Source of the DNA: Euborellia annulipes
Taxonomy: Eukaryota; Arthropoda; Insecta; Dermaptera; Anisolabididae
Direction: 5' to 3'
Length of the DNA stretch: 64,000 bases
Assembly (NCBI GenBank): GCA_023213315.1
Contig: JAKCPI010014212.1
Coordinates: 124,001 to 188,000 of the forward strand
Positions within the stretch are counted from its first letter, which is position 1. Each line of letters begins with the position of its first letter. Positions 1-10,544 of this stretch are shown in pieces. Below the pieces are notes generated by a model. The model ran no database searches, had not been told where the DNA came from, and saw only the letters and a list, made by a program, of their open reading frames with translations. The translations under genes and the position numbers were made by a program.

Positions 1-2455
1 GCAGGAACCTTACAACAGAAGAATTCTGAACTGGTTGTACAGATTCAATCAAAAGGTCATTCATCCGCTTGCATTTGGCGACTTTGGTAATTGCCAATAA
101 AAATGGTTCACCAATTTTTCTAAAACAAGTTGCAACTGTTGAAGATACACAAGCTGAACTACAATCAAGTGCATTTTATAATGGAAGAACAGCGGTCTCT
201 ATTGATATTCTAAAAGTTCCGATGCCAATGTAATTCAGGTGGTCGATAAAACCTACCAAACTTTAGAGAAATTAAAAACACAAATGCCTGCTGGCCTAAA
301 TTACAAAATTGTGGCCGACAGCTCTAAAGGAATTCGTGCTTCAATTAAAGATGTGACCCGCACCATTATTGAAGGTGCTGCCTTAGCAGTTTTAATTGTT
401 CTATTATTTTTAGGCTCTTTCCGCTCTACAGTCATTACAGGCTTAACCTTACCCATTACTCTGCTAGGAACCCTAACCTTCATCTGGGCTTTTGGTTTTA
501 GCATTAATATGATGACGCTATTAGCCCTATCACTCAGTATTGGTCTCTTAATTGATGACGCAATTGTTGTTCGGGAAAATATTGTAAGACATACTGAACT
601 GGGCAAAGATCATGTCACTGCTGCCCTAGAAGGCACAAAAGAAATTGGTTTAGCCGTACTCGCAACCACACTGACTATTGTGGCCGTATTTTTACCTGTT
701 GCCTTCATGGGCGGACTGATTGGGCGTTTCTTTTATCAATTTGGCGTAACGGTTAGTACAGCCGTTTTAATTTCAATGTTTATTAGTTTTACGCTCGATC
801 CAATGCTTTCTGCCCATTGGAAAGATCCGGTCAAGAAAAAAGATAGTTGGCTACAACGCCTTTTTAACCATATTTCTAATGTGTTAGATCGACTTACCCA
901 TGTTTATGAAAAGCTCTTAAAGTTGGCCTTACGTTTCCGTTTTATCACGGTCATTATTGCAATCGCTTCATTATTTGCTGCATTAGGACTTTCTAAACTC
1001 ATTGGAACTGAATTCGTACCTACCCCAGATAAAGGTGAAATTCGGATTCAGTTCGAAACTCCTGTAGATGCTTCTTTGGAATATACCCAAGCTAAACTAC
1101 ATCAAGTTGATCAGATTATTAGACAATTTCCCGATGTCGTTTCCACTTATGGCGTGGTTAATAGTGAAGTAGACTCAGGTAAAAACCATGCAGGTTTAGG
1201 TGTTACCTTAAAACCAAAACAAGAACGTAGCTCAGATCTTAATACACTCAATAATAAATTCCGTGAACGCTTACAAACAGTCGCTGGTATTCGAGTAACT
1301 TCCATTGCTGCGGCTCAAGATTCAGTCTCTGGCGGGCAAAAGCCAATCATGATTTCTATTAAAGGAACAGACCTGAATGAGCTACAAAAAATTTCAGATC
1401 GATTTATTGCTGAAATGGAAAAAATCAAAGGTGTCGTAGATTTAGAAAGTTCACTGAAAGAACCTAAACCAACTCTGGGGGTTCAAATTAATCGTGTACT
1501 GGCAAGTGATTTGGGTTTGTCTGTTTCTCAGATTGCGAACGCGATTCGCCCATTAATTGCTGGCGATAACGTAACGACTTGGGAAGATCGCGATGGTGAA
1601 ACTTATGACGTTAATGTTCGTTTAAATGAAAATAAACGTATGTTTCCGCAAGATGTGCAGAACCTGTATCTCAACTCTAATAAAACCAATGTAGCTGGGC
1701 AAAATATATTAGTTCCACTTAGCGCAGTTGCAACAACCGAAGAAAAACTCGGTGCTTCACAAATTAACCGACGCGATCTTGAGCGTGAAGTACTCATTGA
1801 AGCCAATACCTCAGGACGACCTAGCGGTGATATTGGTCAAGATATCGATAAAATGCAAAAGGCTTTTAAGCTACCTGCTGGCTATACGTTTGATACTCAA
1901 GGTGCCAATGCCGATATGGCCGAATCTGCTGGATATGCATTAACAGCAATTACCCTATCAATTGTATTTATCTACATTGTTTTAGGCTCTCAGTTTAATA
2001 GCTTTATTCATCCAGCGGCAATTATGACCTCTTTACCATTGTCACTCATTGGCGTTTTTCTTGCCCTCTTCTTGTTCAAAAGTACTCTGAACCTTTTTTC
2101 AATTATTGGCATTATCATGTTGATGGGGCTGGTCACTAAAAATGCGATTTTGCTTATCGATTTTATTAAGAAAGCAATGGATCAGGGCGTAAGCCGTTAT
2201 GATGCAATTTTACAAGCGGGCAAAACCCGTTTACGTCCCATCTTAATGACGACAAGCGCCATGGTGATGGGGATGGTTCCCTTAGCTTTAGGTCTTGGCG
2301 AAGGCGGTGAGCAAAGCGCACCAATGGCTCACGCTGTGATTGGGGGTGTGATTACCTCTACCCTGTTGACTCTTGTGGTTGTACCCGTCATTTTCACTTA
2401 TCTAGATGACTTGAAAAACTTTATGCTGCGTCAAACTCGACGATTCATGTCATAA
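1..2455 (+). CDS. RND efflux pump inner-membrane permease, 3' part, frameshifted
   Basis: Proton-driven drug exporter of the HAE1/AcrB family. The window holds roughly the last 815 of about 1,030 residues. The long open part starts at 239 and shows the RND transmembrane block with the [12 protein letters not shown] motif (the Asp pair used for proton relay), a periplasmic porter and docking domain, and a second membrane block ending near 2440. Upstream, bases 1-235 continue the same protein in other frames. I see breaks near 54 (extra G), 85 (extra T) and 211 (A run one short), which look like base-call errors. The partner adaptor gene should lie to the left. The sequence is closer to MdtB/MdtC-like pumps than to AdeB, but I cannot name the substrate. 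Family is certain; exact pump is not. Confidence 0.85.
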
Positions 2456-2513
2456 TGCAGCGATTATCGTATAATCTGCGTTTTTATAACGCTTAACTTT
2501 TAGGACTTTTTCC

Positions 2514-4229
2514 ATGCGCGCAAGCCGCTTTTTATTTGCAACGTTGAGAGAAACCCCAAATGATGCTGAAGTGATTTCACACCAGCTCATGTTACGTGCG
2601 GGGATGATTCGTAAATTGGCATCTGGTTTATATACATGGCTGCCGATGGGAACACGTGTGCTTAAAAAAGTAGATGCGATTGTTCGTGAAGAAATGAACC
2701 GCTCAGGTGCAATGGAAGTATTTATGCCCGTGACTCAACCCGCAAGTCTTTGGGAAGAATCGGGTCGATATGAACAATATGGTCCTGAATTATTACGCTT
2801 TAAAGATCGTCATGCGAACCCATTTGTACTTGGGCCAACGCATGAAGAAGTTATTACAGATATGGCGCGTAACGAACTTAAAAGTTATAAGCAGCTTCCT
2901 GTAAATTTCTACCAAATTCAAACCAAATTCCGTGATGAAATTCGTCCCCGTTTTGGTGTAATGCGTTCACGTGAGTTCATTATGAAAGATGCTTATTCTT
3001 TCCATGCAACTCAAGAATCACTACAAGAAACTTATGATGTAATGTATGACACCTATAGCCGTATTTTCACTCGCTTAGGTTTAGATTTCCGCCCAGTACA
3101 AGCCGATACAGGTTCTATTGGTGGTTCAGCTTCACACGAGTTCCATGTATTAGCTGCAAGTGGTGAAGATGACATCGCATTTTCAACTGAATCTGACTAT
3201 GCAGCGAACGTTGAAATGGCTGAGGCTGTTTTAGTCGGTGAACGTGCAGCACCGGCACAAGAATTTAAATTGGTTGAAACACCAAATCAAAAAACGATTG
3301 ATGACGTCTGTCAGTTCTTAAATGCTGATCCTAAACAATCTGTTAAAGCATTATTGGTTCAAGGCGTTGCTGACGAAAAAGGTCAGGTTCCTGTCGTTGC
3401 TCTATTTGTACGTGGCGACCACGAACTGAATGAAATTAAAGCTGAGAAACATCCTTTAGTTGCTGCCCCTCTTACTTTTGCAACTGAAGAACAACTTCAA
3501 GCATTTGGTTTAACTGCTGGCTTTACAGGTCCACAAGGTTTAGTCGAAAAAGGCTTAGCTGTGATTGTTGACCGCGCTGCATCTGTTCTTTCAGACTTCG
3601 TTGCTGGTGCAAATGAAGCTGACAAACATGCAGTAGGCGTAAACTGGGAACGTGATGCACAAATTACCGAAGTTTTTGACTTACGTAATGTGATTGAAGG
3701 CGACCCATCTCCAGATGGTAAAGGCACACTACAAATTAAACGTGGTATTGAAGTAGGTCATATTTTCCAACTTGGTACTAAATACTCTGAAGCTTTAGGC
3801 TGTAAAGTTCTAGGTGAAGATGGCAAACCATTTACAGTAACAATGGGATGCTACGGTATTGGGGTAACACGTGTAGTTGCAGCTGCAATTGAACAAAATT
3901 ACGATGACAAAGGCATTATGTGGCCACAAGCCATTGCACCTTTTGAGATTGCAATTGTTCCAATGAATGCACACAAATCACCACGTACTCTTGAAGCAGC
4001 AGAAGCACTTTATACAGAACTTCAAGCTCAAGGTTTTGATGTGTTGCTTGATGACCGTAACGAACGTCCGGGTGTTAAGTTCTCTGACCTTGAATTGATG
4101 GGTATTCCACACCGTATTGTAATTGGTGAAAAAGGCCTTGATGCTGGTACTTTTGAATATAAAGGCCGTCGTGATGCTGAAGCTAGCAATTTAACTAAAG
4201 AAGATCTTTTAGCTAAATTAGCGCGTTAA
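2514..4229 (+). CDS. proS: Prolyl-tRNA synthetase
   Basis: Class II aminoacyl-tRNA synthetase that charges tRNA-Pro in the cytoplasm. The 571 residues match the usual bacterial length. Visible elements in order: class II catalytic core with GPTHEEV near residue 107 and the [17 protein letters not shown] stretch near 140, an inserted YbaK-like editing domain at roughly 220-400 that hydrolyses Ala-tRNA-Pro, the core again at GCYGIGVTR near 445, and a C-terminal anticodon-binding domain. The ATG is preceded by a weak TAGGACTT ribosome site. It lies 58 bases after the RND gene and ends in its own terminator, so it is probably transcribed alone or with weak read-through. Confidence 0.97.
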   Translation: MRASRFLFATLRETPNDAEVISHQLMLRAGMIRKLASGLYTWLPMGTRVLKKVDAIVREEMNRSGAMEVFMPVTQPASLWEESGRYEQYGPELLRFKDRHANPFVLGPTHEEVITDMARNELKSYKQLPVNFYQIQTKFRDEIRPRFGVMRSREFIMKDAYSFHATQESLQETYDVMYDTYSRIFTRLGLDFRPVQADTGSIGGSASHEFHVLAASGEDDIAFSTESDYAANVEMAEAVLVGERAAPAQEFKLVETPNQKTIDDVCQFLNADPKQSVKALLVQGVADEKGQVPVVALFVRGDHELNEIKAEKHPLVAAPLTFATEEQLQAFGLTAGFTGPQGLVEKGLAVIVDRAASVLSDFVAGANEADKHAVGVNWERDAQITEVFDLRNVIEGDPSPDGKGTLQIKRGIEVGHIFQLGTKYSEALGCKVLGEDGKPFTVTMGCYGIGVTRVVAAAIEQNYDDKGIMWPQAIAPFEIAIVPMNAHKSPRTLEAAEALYTELQAQGFDVLLDDRNERPGVKFSDLELMGIPHRIVIGEKGLDAGTFEYKGRRDAEASNLTKEDLLAKLAR

Positions 4230-4243
4230 TTACATACATAAAT

Positions 4244-4274
4244 AAAAAAGCAGCTTTTAAAAGCTGCTTTTTTT
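4244..4274 (+). terminator. Rho-independent terminator after proS
   Basis: Near-perfect palindrome centred on GCAGCTTTTAAAAGCTGC, flanked by A runs on the left and T runs on the right. It can work in both directions, ending proS from the left and the DUF1508 gene from the right. Confidence 0.85.
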
Positions 4275-4283
4275 AACTCAATT

Positions 4284-4625
4284 TTATGCTTGAACTGTTA
4301 AATCTTTGATGTTCGTTGATGAACCATTGGTTTTAATAGACTCAATTCCTTTATCTCTTGAAGCTTCGCTCGCATAGAACTGACTCGTGCCAATAATCTG
4401 ATGATTTGCAGCTTTTAAATTAAAATAAGGTTTCCCATTCTTTGCAGTTAAACGCTCATATCGGGCGTCATCACCACTGTTTTTCTGAATTGATTCAATA
4501 CCATTTACAGCAGAAGCTTTTGCCTTATATAGCTCACTATTTAAAATAGGTTCACCATTTCCTGCCTTTAAAATAAAACGGTATTGTCCATCACTCGCTT
4601 GTGAAATTTCGTACCATCCTGCCAT
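4284..4625 (-). CDS. YegP-like DUF1508 protein, two tandem repeats
   Basis: A 113-residue protein made of two copies of the DUF1508 unit, each about 50 residues. The first begins GWYEISQASDGQYRFILKAGNGEPI and the second keeps the FNLKAANHQIIGTS pattern with the same SRDKGIESIK ending. The E. coli homologue YegP has the same two-repeat build and no firmly established role. No signal peptide or membrane segment is seen. The gene shares its bidirectional terminator with proS. I make no claim about function. Confidence 0.85.
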   Translation of the reverse strand: MAGWYEISQASDGQYRFILKAGNGEPILNSELYKAKASAVNGIESIQKNSGDDARYERLTAKNGKPYFNLKAANHQIIGTSQFYASEASRDKGIESIKTNGSSTNIKDLTVQA

Positions 4626-4828
4626 AAAAACCTCATTTTTTTGTTGGTGTGGGTATGACTTTCGTTATTATTCTGGACGAAAGTTATTTGTTATTTATGA
4701 CAATATAAAGGGGCAATCACTCCTTGAATAGCCCATTTTTTATACTTTTTCGTAATAAAATTATAATGATGTTAGAAATTTAAAAGGTAGAGATATAAGT
4801 GTATATCTCTACTGAAATGTAATTAAAA

Positions 4829-5182
4829 TTAACAGTTTAAGCTTTTTTTTACAAATTCAGACTTAAGCTTCATCTGCCCAATACCATCAATTTTACAATC
4901 GATATTGTGGCCATCACTTGCATATGGAACTAAGCGAATCGTTTTTACTTTAGTTCCCACTTTCACAACCGATGACGAACCTTTAATTTTTAGATCTTTA
5001 ATAACAGTTACGCTGTCACCGTCTGCTAAAACATTGCCGTTTGCATCTTTAATAATTTCTTGTTCTTCAGATGCTGAAACTTCACCCTCTTTCCACTCAT
5101 TCGAGCATTCAGGACAAATCAATAATTCGCCATCTTGGTAAGTATATTCTGATTGGCATTTTGGACAATTAGGCAAAGACAT
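4829..5182 (-). CDS. PhnA/YjdM family zinc-ribbon protein
   Basis: A 117-residue protein starting [15 protein letters not shown]. The ATG at 5182 has a GAGG ribosome site and fits the family start better than the longer frame from 5224. The N-terminus carries two CxxC pairs (CPKC and CPEC), a zinc ribbon. The rest is the PhnA SH3-like domain with [16 protein letters not shown]. The family was named for alkylphosphonate use in E. coli, but that gene is not needed for the pathway and the role is unknown. No phosphonate genes are near. Confidence 0.88.
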   Translation of the reverse strand: MSLPNCPKCQSEYTYQDGELLICPECSNEWKEGEVSASEEQEIIKDANGNVLADGDSVTVIKDLKIKGSSSVVKVGTKVKTIRLVPYASDGHNIDCKIDGIGQMKLKSEFVKKSLNC

Positions 5183-5273
5183 GAAAAAAACCTCAAAAAG
5201 TATATTATGCGAGATATGACTCATTTTTTAAAGTTTTATATAAAAGACTTTTACCAAAAAAAAATTTATATAT

Positions 5274-5639
5274 TCACTTTAATTTATTGTTCAATAAATA
5301 TTCCTTCAAAATAATTGCATGGTTATTTTCAAGATCTTTTGCTGAATATAAAAGCGTGACTTTATGCTTCGATGCGATCTCGTGTAATTCTTTAACTGCT
5401 GGATTGGTCTCAAGTTCTTCTAAATAACGCTGTTTAAATTCTTGCCAATGGTCCGGCGTTGCTGCATGAAACCATTTCCGAAGTTCATTTGAAGGAGCCA
5501 CTTCTTTTAGCCACAAATCTAAATGCGCATTTTCCTTACTAACTCCTCGACTCCACAGGCGGTCAACTAAAATACGCTTTCCATCACTAGGGTCAACATT
5601 TTCATAAATTCTTTTAATGTGTATATCCATTTCTGACAC
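5274..5639 (-). CDS. DUF488 family protein
   Basis: A 121-residue protein of the DUF488 (YeaO) family. Visible family marks are the N-terminal IKRIYE, the VDRLWSRGVSKE stretch near residue 26 and the LLYSAKD segment near 96. The start may be the second Met (MDIHIKRI). The family is widespread and uncharacterised. It sits alone on the minus strand, 165 bases from the divergent rutD. Confidence 0.85.
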   Translation of the reverse strand: MSEMDIHIKRIYENVDPSDGKRILVDRLWSRGVSKENAHLDLWLKEVAPSNELRKWFHAATPDHWQEFKQRYLEELETNPAVKELHEIASKHKVTLLYSAKDLENNHAIILKEYLLNNKLK

Positions 5640-5786
5640 CTACTCAGCTTAATCTAAATAGTATTGGCTTAATCATCACATTGATTTGCCTACTTGTACA
5701 ATTTGAATCTTTTGCTCTAAATATTGTCTAAATTTGCCATTATTCATTAATTCAGGCATACAAATTGCTCTTGAATTCTTCATTAT

Positions 5787-5802
5787 TTTATCAAATGGTA
5801 AA
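5787..5802. promoter_or_regulatory. RutR-like operator overlapping the approach to rutD
   Basis: TTTATCAAATGGTAAA. Read on the minus strand it matches 11 of the 14 fixed positions of the E. coli RutR consensus TTGACCA-N2-TGGTCAA. The same sequence, inverted and extended to 21 shared bases, lies before rutA at 7389-7404. It sits directly at the rutD start codon, so binding there would block initiation. No TetR-type rutR gene is in this window. This is inference from sequence alone. Confidence 0.5.
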
Positions 5803-5804
5803 AA

Positions 5805-6613
5805 ATGAAATATTATATTTATCCATGTTCATCTCAGAAAGATGCCCCTTATTTGATTTTGTCATCTGGGTTAGGTGGCCATGCTAGTTTTTGGAGTCCA
5901 CAACTCGAATCGTTAAGTGCACATTTCACAACGTCGTGACTTATGACCAAGAAGGTTGCCACCAAGACAGTGCTTTATTACCTGCACATTACCATATGTG
6001 TGACATGGCGAATCAAGTACTACATTTATTAGAACATCTTCAAATTCATGAGTTCCATATGATCGGGCATGCTTTGGGTGGCATCATAGGAATGGAACTA
6101 GCAAAACAACTACAATCTAGCTCAATTACCATGCTCAGCCTTACACTGATTAATGCGTGGGATGAGTTAGATACCCATACGCAAAAATGTTTTGATGCTC
6201 GTATTGCATTGTTAGCATCAGCAGGCGCTGAAGCCTATGTGCGTGCACAGGCATTGTTTTTGTATCCTCCAGCATGGATTTCTCAGAATCATAGTCACAT
6301 TAAAAATACCGAAGATATTCAAATCCAAAACTTTCCACCTAAGACAAATGTATTTGCCCGACTCAAAGCGTTGATGGATTTCCAATTACAAGCAGAGCAC
6401 GTACAGGCATTGCAAGACACCGCTATTCATATCGTTGCTAATCAAGATGATTTTTTAGTTCCAGTACATAAATCACACGATCTGTTTACTCAACTTGATC
6501 ATGCTCAAATCAATATTTTGCCTTCTGGTGCACATGCTTCCACAGTGACCGAATCTCAACGACTAAATCAAACGTTCATCCAATTTTTCCATAGCATTAA
6601 GGTTTTATCATGA
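5805..6613 (+). CDS. rutD: RutD, aminoacrylate-handling alpha/beta hydrolase, frameshifted
   Basis: Alpha/beta-hydrolase fold protein of the Rut pathway, proposed to speed the breakdown of aminoacrylate to malonic semialdehyde and ammonia. The start MKYYIYP at 5805 gives the family N-terminus, with [11 protein letters not shown] holding the oxyanion loop. A one-base loss near 5923 (a TTT run read as TT) breaks the frame, which then runs open to 6613. The nucleophile elbow reads GHALGG, with Ala where most hydrolases have Ser. E. coli RutD has the same GHALG, so this is a family trait and not damage. The stop overlaps rutE by four bases, so the two are coupled. Confidence 0.85.
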
Positions 6614-7197
6614 ATAAACAAACATTAAATATTTTAGATCAACTCTTTTTAGAAGCCAGAACCCACAGCAATTGGTTAGACAAAGCCGTCAGCCCTGAGC
6701 AAATTCAACAAATTTATGATCTGGCCAAAATGGCACCGACTTCTGCCAATTGTAGTCCTGCTCGTTTTGTATTTTTAACCACACCAGAAGCTAAACAAAA
6801 ACTCAAGCCAGCATTGTCGTCTGGCAATATAGAAAAGACGATGACAGCTCCTGTCACTGTTTTGGTTGCAACCGATACAAAATTTTATGAAAAATTGCCC
6901 AAATTATTTCCCTACGCCGATGCAAAATCTTGGTTTACATCAAGTGAAGCAATGGCACACGAAACTGCTTTTCGTAACAGCTCTTTGCAGGCAGCCTATT
7001 TGATTATGGCTTGTCGTAGCTTAGGACTAGATACGGGTCCTATGTCTGGTTTTGATGCGAAACAAGTGGATGAACTGTTTTTTGCAGATACCTATCACCA
7101 TATTAATCTCATCATTAACATCGGCTATGGCGACCCTCAAAAAGTTTATACTCGCCTCCCCCGTTTAAATTTTGAAGAGGCTTGTCGGGTTGAATGA
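6610..7197 (+). CDS. rutE: RutE, malonic semialdehyde reductase
   Basis: Nitroreductase-fold flavoprotein of 195 residues that reduces malonic semialdehyde to 3-hydroxypropionate, the last step of uracil degradation. Family marks are the [13 protein letters not shown] stretch near residue 40 (FMN binding), the [17 protein letters not shown] helix near 127 and the C-terminal INIGYGDP. Its start overlaps rutD by four bases (ATGA). A terminator follows at 7253, so rutDE forms its own two-gene unit. In E. coli these genes lie inside rutABCDEFG. Confidence 0.92.
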   Translation: MNKQTLNILDQLFLEARTHSNWLDKAVSPEQIQQIYDLAKMAPTSANCSPARFVFLTTPEAKQKLKPALSSGNIEKTMTAPVTVLVATDTKFYEKLPKLFPYADAKSWFTSSEAMAHETAFRNSSLQAAYLIMACRSLGLDTGPMSGFDAKQVDELFFADTYHHINLIINIGYGDPQKVYTRLPRLNFEEACRVE

Positions 7198-7252
7198 ATA
7201 AAGTCCATAACACCATCTTCAATCTCAAAAGAGAAATACCTTAGTTCTACAC

Positions 7253-7276
7253 GGCGACTTCAATGTCGCCTTTTTT
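7253..7276 (+). terminator. Terminator between rutDE and rutABCFG
   Basis: Six-base GC-rich stem GGCGAC/GTCGCC with a six-base loop, followed by six T. It separates the rutDE transcript from rutA. Confidence 0.85.
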
Positions 7277-7338
7277 ATTCTGCTGCTTTACGAACCTTGA
7301 ATGTAATACATACTCCAAAAGTAAAATTGATCAAATGA

Positions 7339-7374
7339 TGCACAATGAAGCAAGTTGAGTTCCTCCTTGGTGCA
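7339..7374 (+). promoter_or_regulatory. Candidate NtrC enhancer half-sites upstream of rutA
   Basis: TGCAC at 7339-7343 and TTGGTGCA at 7367-7374 match the two arms of the NtrC consensus TGCAC(C)-N5-(G)GTGCA, each beside a poorly conserved partner arm. They lie roughly 85-120 bases upstream of the sigma-54 motif, the usual distance for an enhancer. NtrC control of rut is established in E. coli. Assignment here is inference. Confidence 0.45.
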
Positions 7375-7388
7375 TAATCGCATTATTT

Positions 7389-7404
7389 TTTACCATTTGA
7401 TAAA
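7389..7404. promoter_or_regulatory. RutR-like operator upstream of rutA
   Basis: TTTACCATTTGATAAA resembles TTGACCA-N2-TGGTCAA and is the inverted copy of the site before rutD at 5787-5802. It lies between the candidate NtrC sites and the sigma-54 promoter. Confidence 0.5.
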
Positions 7405-7456
7405 AATTATACCAAACAATAAATACAAGACACTGATAAATATTTAAATATTAAAG

Positions 7457-7474
7457 TTGGCACGCACTATGCAT
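7457..7474 (+). promoter_or_regulatory. Sigma-54 promoter of rutA
   Basis: TTGGCACGCACTATGCAT. GG (7459-7460) and GC (7471-7472) are exactly ten bases apart, and the -24 half TTGGCACG is perfect. Transcription would start near 7483, giving a leader of about 75 bases. The rest of the 7198-7558 gap is AT-rich with nothing else I can name. Confidence 0.75.
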
Positions 7475-7558
7475 TATTAAAAATACAAACAAATACTGAA
7501 AATTTATATCTTTTATAGCTTTCAGTTCGACTTCCTAAACTCACGATGGGGAATCAAG

Positions 7559-8677
7559 ATGAAGATCGGCGTTTTTTGTCCAATTGGAAATAATGGCTGG
7601 CTGCTTTCAGAAAATGCACCGCAATATAAACCTACCTTTGAATTAAACAAACACATTGTACAGCGTGCTGAATACTACGGTTTTGACTTTGCACTTTCCA
7701 TGATTAAGTTGCGTGGTTTTGGCGGAAAAACTGAGTTTTGGGACTATAACCTTGAAACATTCACCCTCATGGCAGGCCTCGCTGCTGTTACCAGTAAAAT
7801 CCAAATTTATGCAACCGCTGCAACATTAGTCATGCCTCCTGCAATTGTGGCACGTATGGCATCGACCATAGACTCGATTTCCAACGGTCGCTTTGGACTA
7901 AACGTCGTGACAGGATGGCAAATGCCTGAATATTCCCAAATGGGTATGTGGCCCGGCGATGAATATTTTGCTAAGCGTTATGATTACTTATCTGAATATG
8001 TCGAAGTTTTACGTGAACTTTGGGCAACTGGAAAGTCAGACCTAAAAGGCGAGTTCTTCCAGATGAATGATTGTCAGGTCAAACCACAGCCTCAAGCAGA
8101 TATGAAAATTATCTGTGCAGGACAGTCTGATGCAGGTTTAGCTTTTTCCGCAAAATATGCTGACTACAACTTTGTTTTCGGAAAAGGTTTAAACACACCG
8201 ACAGCCTATGCCGAAATTAATGACCGCTTAAAAGCTCAAACCGACAAAACTGGACGCAATATACAGACCTATGTGTTGTTTATGGTAATTGCTGCCGAAA
8301 CAGATGACGCTGCAATGCAGAAGTGGCAACACTATAACGATGGTGCAGACATGGAAGCTATTCGTTGGCTACAAGACCAAGGTGCAAAAGATAAAGTGTC
8401 TGGCACTGACACCAATATTCGCCACATGGCCTCTAGCGTTTCTCCCGTCAATATCAATATGGGCACCATCGTTGGCTCTTTTAAAAATGTCGCAAAAATG
8501 CTCGATGAAATTTCCGGGATTGAAGGGACAGAGGGAATTTTGTTGACCTTTGATGACTTTGTAAAAGGCATAGAAGATTTTGGTCAACGCATTCAACCAC
8601 TCATGAAATGTCGTGAAAGCGTCGTTACCGAACTGACAGAGCAAGCCGAACCAACTGTTTTGGAGAAAAGTGCATGA
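7559..8677 (+). CDS. rutA: RutA, pyrimidine monooxygenase
   Basis: Flavin-dependent, luciferase-like monooxygenase that opens the uracil ring between N3 and C4, yielding ureidoacrylate peracid. The protein has 372 residues, about the family length. The TIM-barrel bacterial luciferase fold shows in [10 protein letters not shown] near residue 80, [14 protein letters not shown] near 105 and the C-terminal [16 protein letters not shown]. It needs a flavin reductase, provided by RutF in the same operon. The ATG is preceded by GGGGA. The stop overlaps rutB (ATGA). Expression is likely sigma-54 and NtrC dependent (sites at 7339-7474). Confidence 0.95.
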   Translation: MKIGVFCPIGNNGWLLSENAPQYKPTFELNKHIVQRAEYYGFDFALSMIKLRGFGGKTEFWDYNLETFTLMAGLAAVTSKIQIYATAATLVMPPAIVARMASTIDSISNGRFGLNVVTGWQMPEYSQMGMWPGDEYFAKRYDYLSEYVEVLRELWATGKSDLKGEFFQMNDCQVKPQPQADMKIICAGQSDAGLAFSAKYADYNFVFGKGLNTPTAYAEINDRLKAQTDKTGRNIQTYVLFMVIAAETDDAAMQKWQHYNDGADMEAIRWLQDQGAKDKVSGTDTNIRHMASSVSPVNINMGTIVGSFKNVAKMLDEISGIEGTEGILLTFDDFVKGIEDFGQRIQPLMKCRESVVTELTEQAEPTVLEKSA

Positions 8678-9426
8678 ATGAAATGTCTAATATTGTGTGT
8701 GCAGAATTCACGACACAGATCGGTACAGGCAAATTATTAAAAGCTGAACCTGAACATATTCAACTAGCAGCAGAACAAACTGCGCTTGTTGTCATTGATA
8801 TGCAAAATGCCTACACCTCTTTAGGTGGATACTTAGATTTAGCAGGTTTTGATGTCTCAAAGACTAAACCTGTAGTCGAAAATATTAAAAAGGCGATCGA
8901 TGCTGCACATAGTGCGGGGATTCAAGTCATCTATTTTCAAAATGGTTGGGATAAAAACTACGTCGAGGCTGGTGGTTTAGGTTCACCAAATTTTCATAAA
9001 TCTAATGCCTTAAAAACCATGCGTAAACGGCCGGAGTTACAAGGTCAACTTTTATCTAAAGGCGGTTGGGACTTTGCTTTAATTGATGAGTTACAACCTC
9101 TTCCACAAGACATCATTATTGAAAAGCCACGCTACAGCGGTTTCTTTAACACTGCACTCGACAGCATTTTACGTGCTCGAGGTATTCGTAATTTAGTCTT
9201 CGTTGGCATTGCGACTAATGTCTGCGTTGAATCCACCTTACGTGATGGTTTCTTTTTGGAATATTTCGGTGTTGCACTTAAAGATGCTTGCTATCAAGCC
9301 GGACCTCAAGAGGCTCACGACGCTGCCCTATATAACATTAAAACTTTTTTTGGCTGGGTATCTGACACCAATAGTTTTATTGAAACCTTTAGTTCGGCAT
9401 CGGCATTGCTACAGCAATCTGCCTAA
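8674..9426 (+). CDS. rutB: RutB, ureidoacrylate amidohydrolase
   Basis: Isochorismatase-fold hydrolase that splits ureidoacrylate to aminoacrylate, CO2 and ammonia. The 250 residues carry the family's catalytic triad: Asp in [11 protein letters not shown] near residue 43, Lys in [13 protein letters not shown] near 151, and Cys in [15 protein letters not shown] near 187. The start is coupled to rutA by a four-base overlap. Confidence 0.95.
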   Translation: MNEMSNIVCAEFTTQIGTGKLLKAEPEHIQLAAEQTALVVIDMQNAYTSLGGYLDLAGFDVSKTKPVVENIKKAIDAAHSAGIQVIYFQNGWDKNYVEAGGLGSPNFHKSNALKTMRKRPELQGQLLSKGGWDFALIDELQPLPQDIIIEKPRYSGFFNTALDSILRARGIRNLVFVGIATNVCVESTLRDGFFLEYFGVALKDACYQAGPQEAHDAALYNIKTFFGWVSDTNSFIETFSSASALLQQSA

Positions 9427-9471
9427 TTCATACATTTAATTTTATCTAAATTTTTTGATTTGGAGCGTCTT

Positions 9472-9855
9472 ATGTCTAAACAAGTTGTTATCCCAGAAGG
9501 AACATCGGCACCACTTGCACCCTATGTTCCTGCAACCAAAGCAGACAATATTGTGTATGTCTCAGGCACATTGGCTTTTGATGAAAATAATAATGTGATC
9601 TGTATTGGTGATGCTGCTGGACAAACTCGCCATATTTTAGAAACGATCAAAAAAGTGATTGAAACTGCGGGTGGCACCATGGAAGACGTAACTTTCAATT
9701 CCATTTTCATTAAAGATTGGGCGGACTATACCGCCGTGAATACGGTATATGCCGAATACTTTCCGGGTGACAAACCTGCTCGCTTTTGTATCCAGTGCGG
9801 CTTGGTGAAACCCGATGCTTTAATTGAGATTGCATCGATTGCCCATGTGGGATAA
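9472..9855 (+). CDS. rutC: RutC, RidA-family aminoacrylate deaminase
   Basis: Small trimeric RidA/YjgF-type protein that acts on the aminoacrylate intermediate. The start [18 protein letters not shown] at 9472 has a GGAG ribosome site and fits the family, unlike the earlier in-frame ATG at 9460. It gives 127 residues. The C-terminal [18 protein letters not shown] holds the conserved Arg that binds the substrate carboxylate and the final Glu. Confidence 0.93.
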   Translation: MSKQVVIPEGTSAPLAPYVPATKADNIVYVSGTLAFDENNNVICIGDAAGQTRHILETIKKVIETAGGTMEDVTFNSIFIKDWADYTAVNTVYAEYFPGDKPARFCIQCGLVKPDALIEIASIAHVG

Positions 9856-9952
9856 GCGATGTCAACAGATAAAAACCTTCAGCATCATAACTGATGTGAT
9901 GTTTTAGCCTCAATTCATTGTGATGATCATGCATTGGGGTTGGAGAGCAATC

Positions 9953-10514
9953 ATGCAAAAAAGAGAAGAGAAACAGGTTTTAACTCCATCTGTTGTTCAA
10001 CAGACTCATCCATGTTCCACACACCTAGAAGTTAGATCAACATACTTTTAGACAAGGTATGGCAAATCTTGGAGCAGCAGTGAATGTCATCACGACGGAT
10101 GGACCTGCGGGACAAGCAGGTTTTACAGCATCAGCTGTATGCAGCGTAACCGATACACCACCGACACTATTGGTTTGTCTCAATCGCTCAGCATCAGTTT
10201 TTAATACTTTTAAACAGAATGAGGTGCTTTGCGTCAATACTTTAGCTGCCCATCAAAGTACGCTATCTACAATATTCGGCGGGAAAACACCAATGCCAGA
10301 ACGCTTTGCTCATGGGGAATGGAGCAAGCTAATCACTGGTTCTCCGATTTTGAATGAGGCCTTGGTGTCATTTGATTGTGAAATTGTACAAAGCATGAGT
10401 ATCGGTAGTCATGATGTCTTGTTTTGTGCGGTCAAAGCAATGAAACACCAAAGTGGACTTAATGCACTTATGTACTTCAACCGCAGTTATTGCGAATTAC
10501 AAACAGCATGCTAA
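9953..10514 (+). CDS. rutF: RutF, flavin reductase for RutA, frameshifted near the start
   Basis: NADH:FMN reductase that supplies reduced flavin to RutA. The open body from 10059 shows [19 protein letters not shown] and [11 protein letters not shown], typical of RutF. The ATG at 10059 would cut off the N-terminus. A better start is 9953, with a strong TGGAGAG ribosome site. That frame ends LEV and meets the body if one extra A at about 10034 is removed, giving [11 protein letters not shown], which aligns with the E. coli start. The resulting protein is near 186 residues, longer at the N-terminus than E. coli RutF. Confidence 0.85.
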
Positions 10515-10544
10515 TGCAGATAAAAATGAAAAAGAGGATCTGTT

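Noticed and set aside
4905..5141. Plus-strand frame over the PhnA gene.
   Set aside because: Antisense shadow of the zinc-ribbon gene; no start signal or family match.
6046..6090. Ala in the RutD nucleophile elbow taken as an inactivating mutation.
   Set aside because: E. coli RutD has GHALG too, so it is a family trait.
5891..6613. RutD as a naturally short protein starting at 5891.
   Set aside because: The residues before it in another frame (MKYYIYP... GLGGH) are the true family N-terminus, so this is a frameshift, not a short form.
8332..8644. Overlapping minus-strand frames within rutA.
   Set aside because: No ribosome sites, no family resemblance and full overlap with a well-supported gene.
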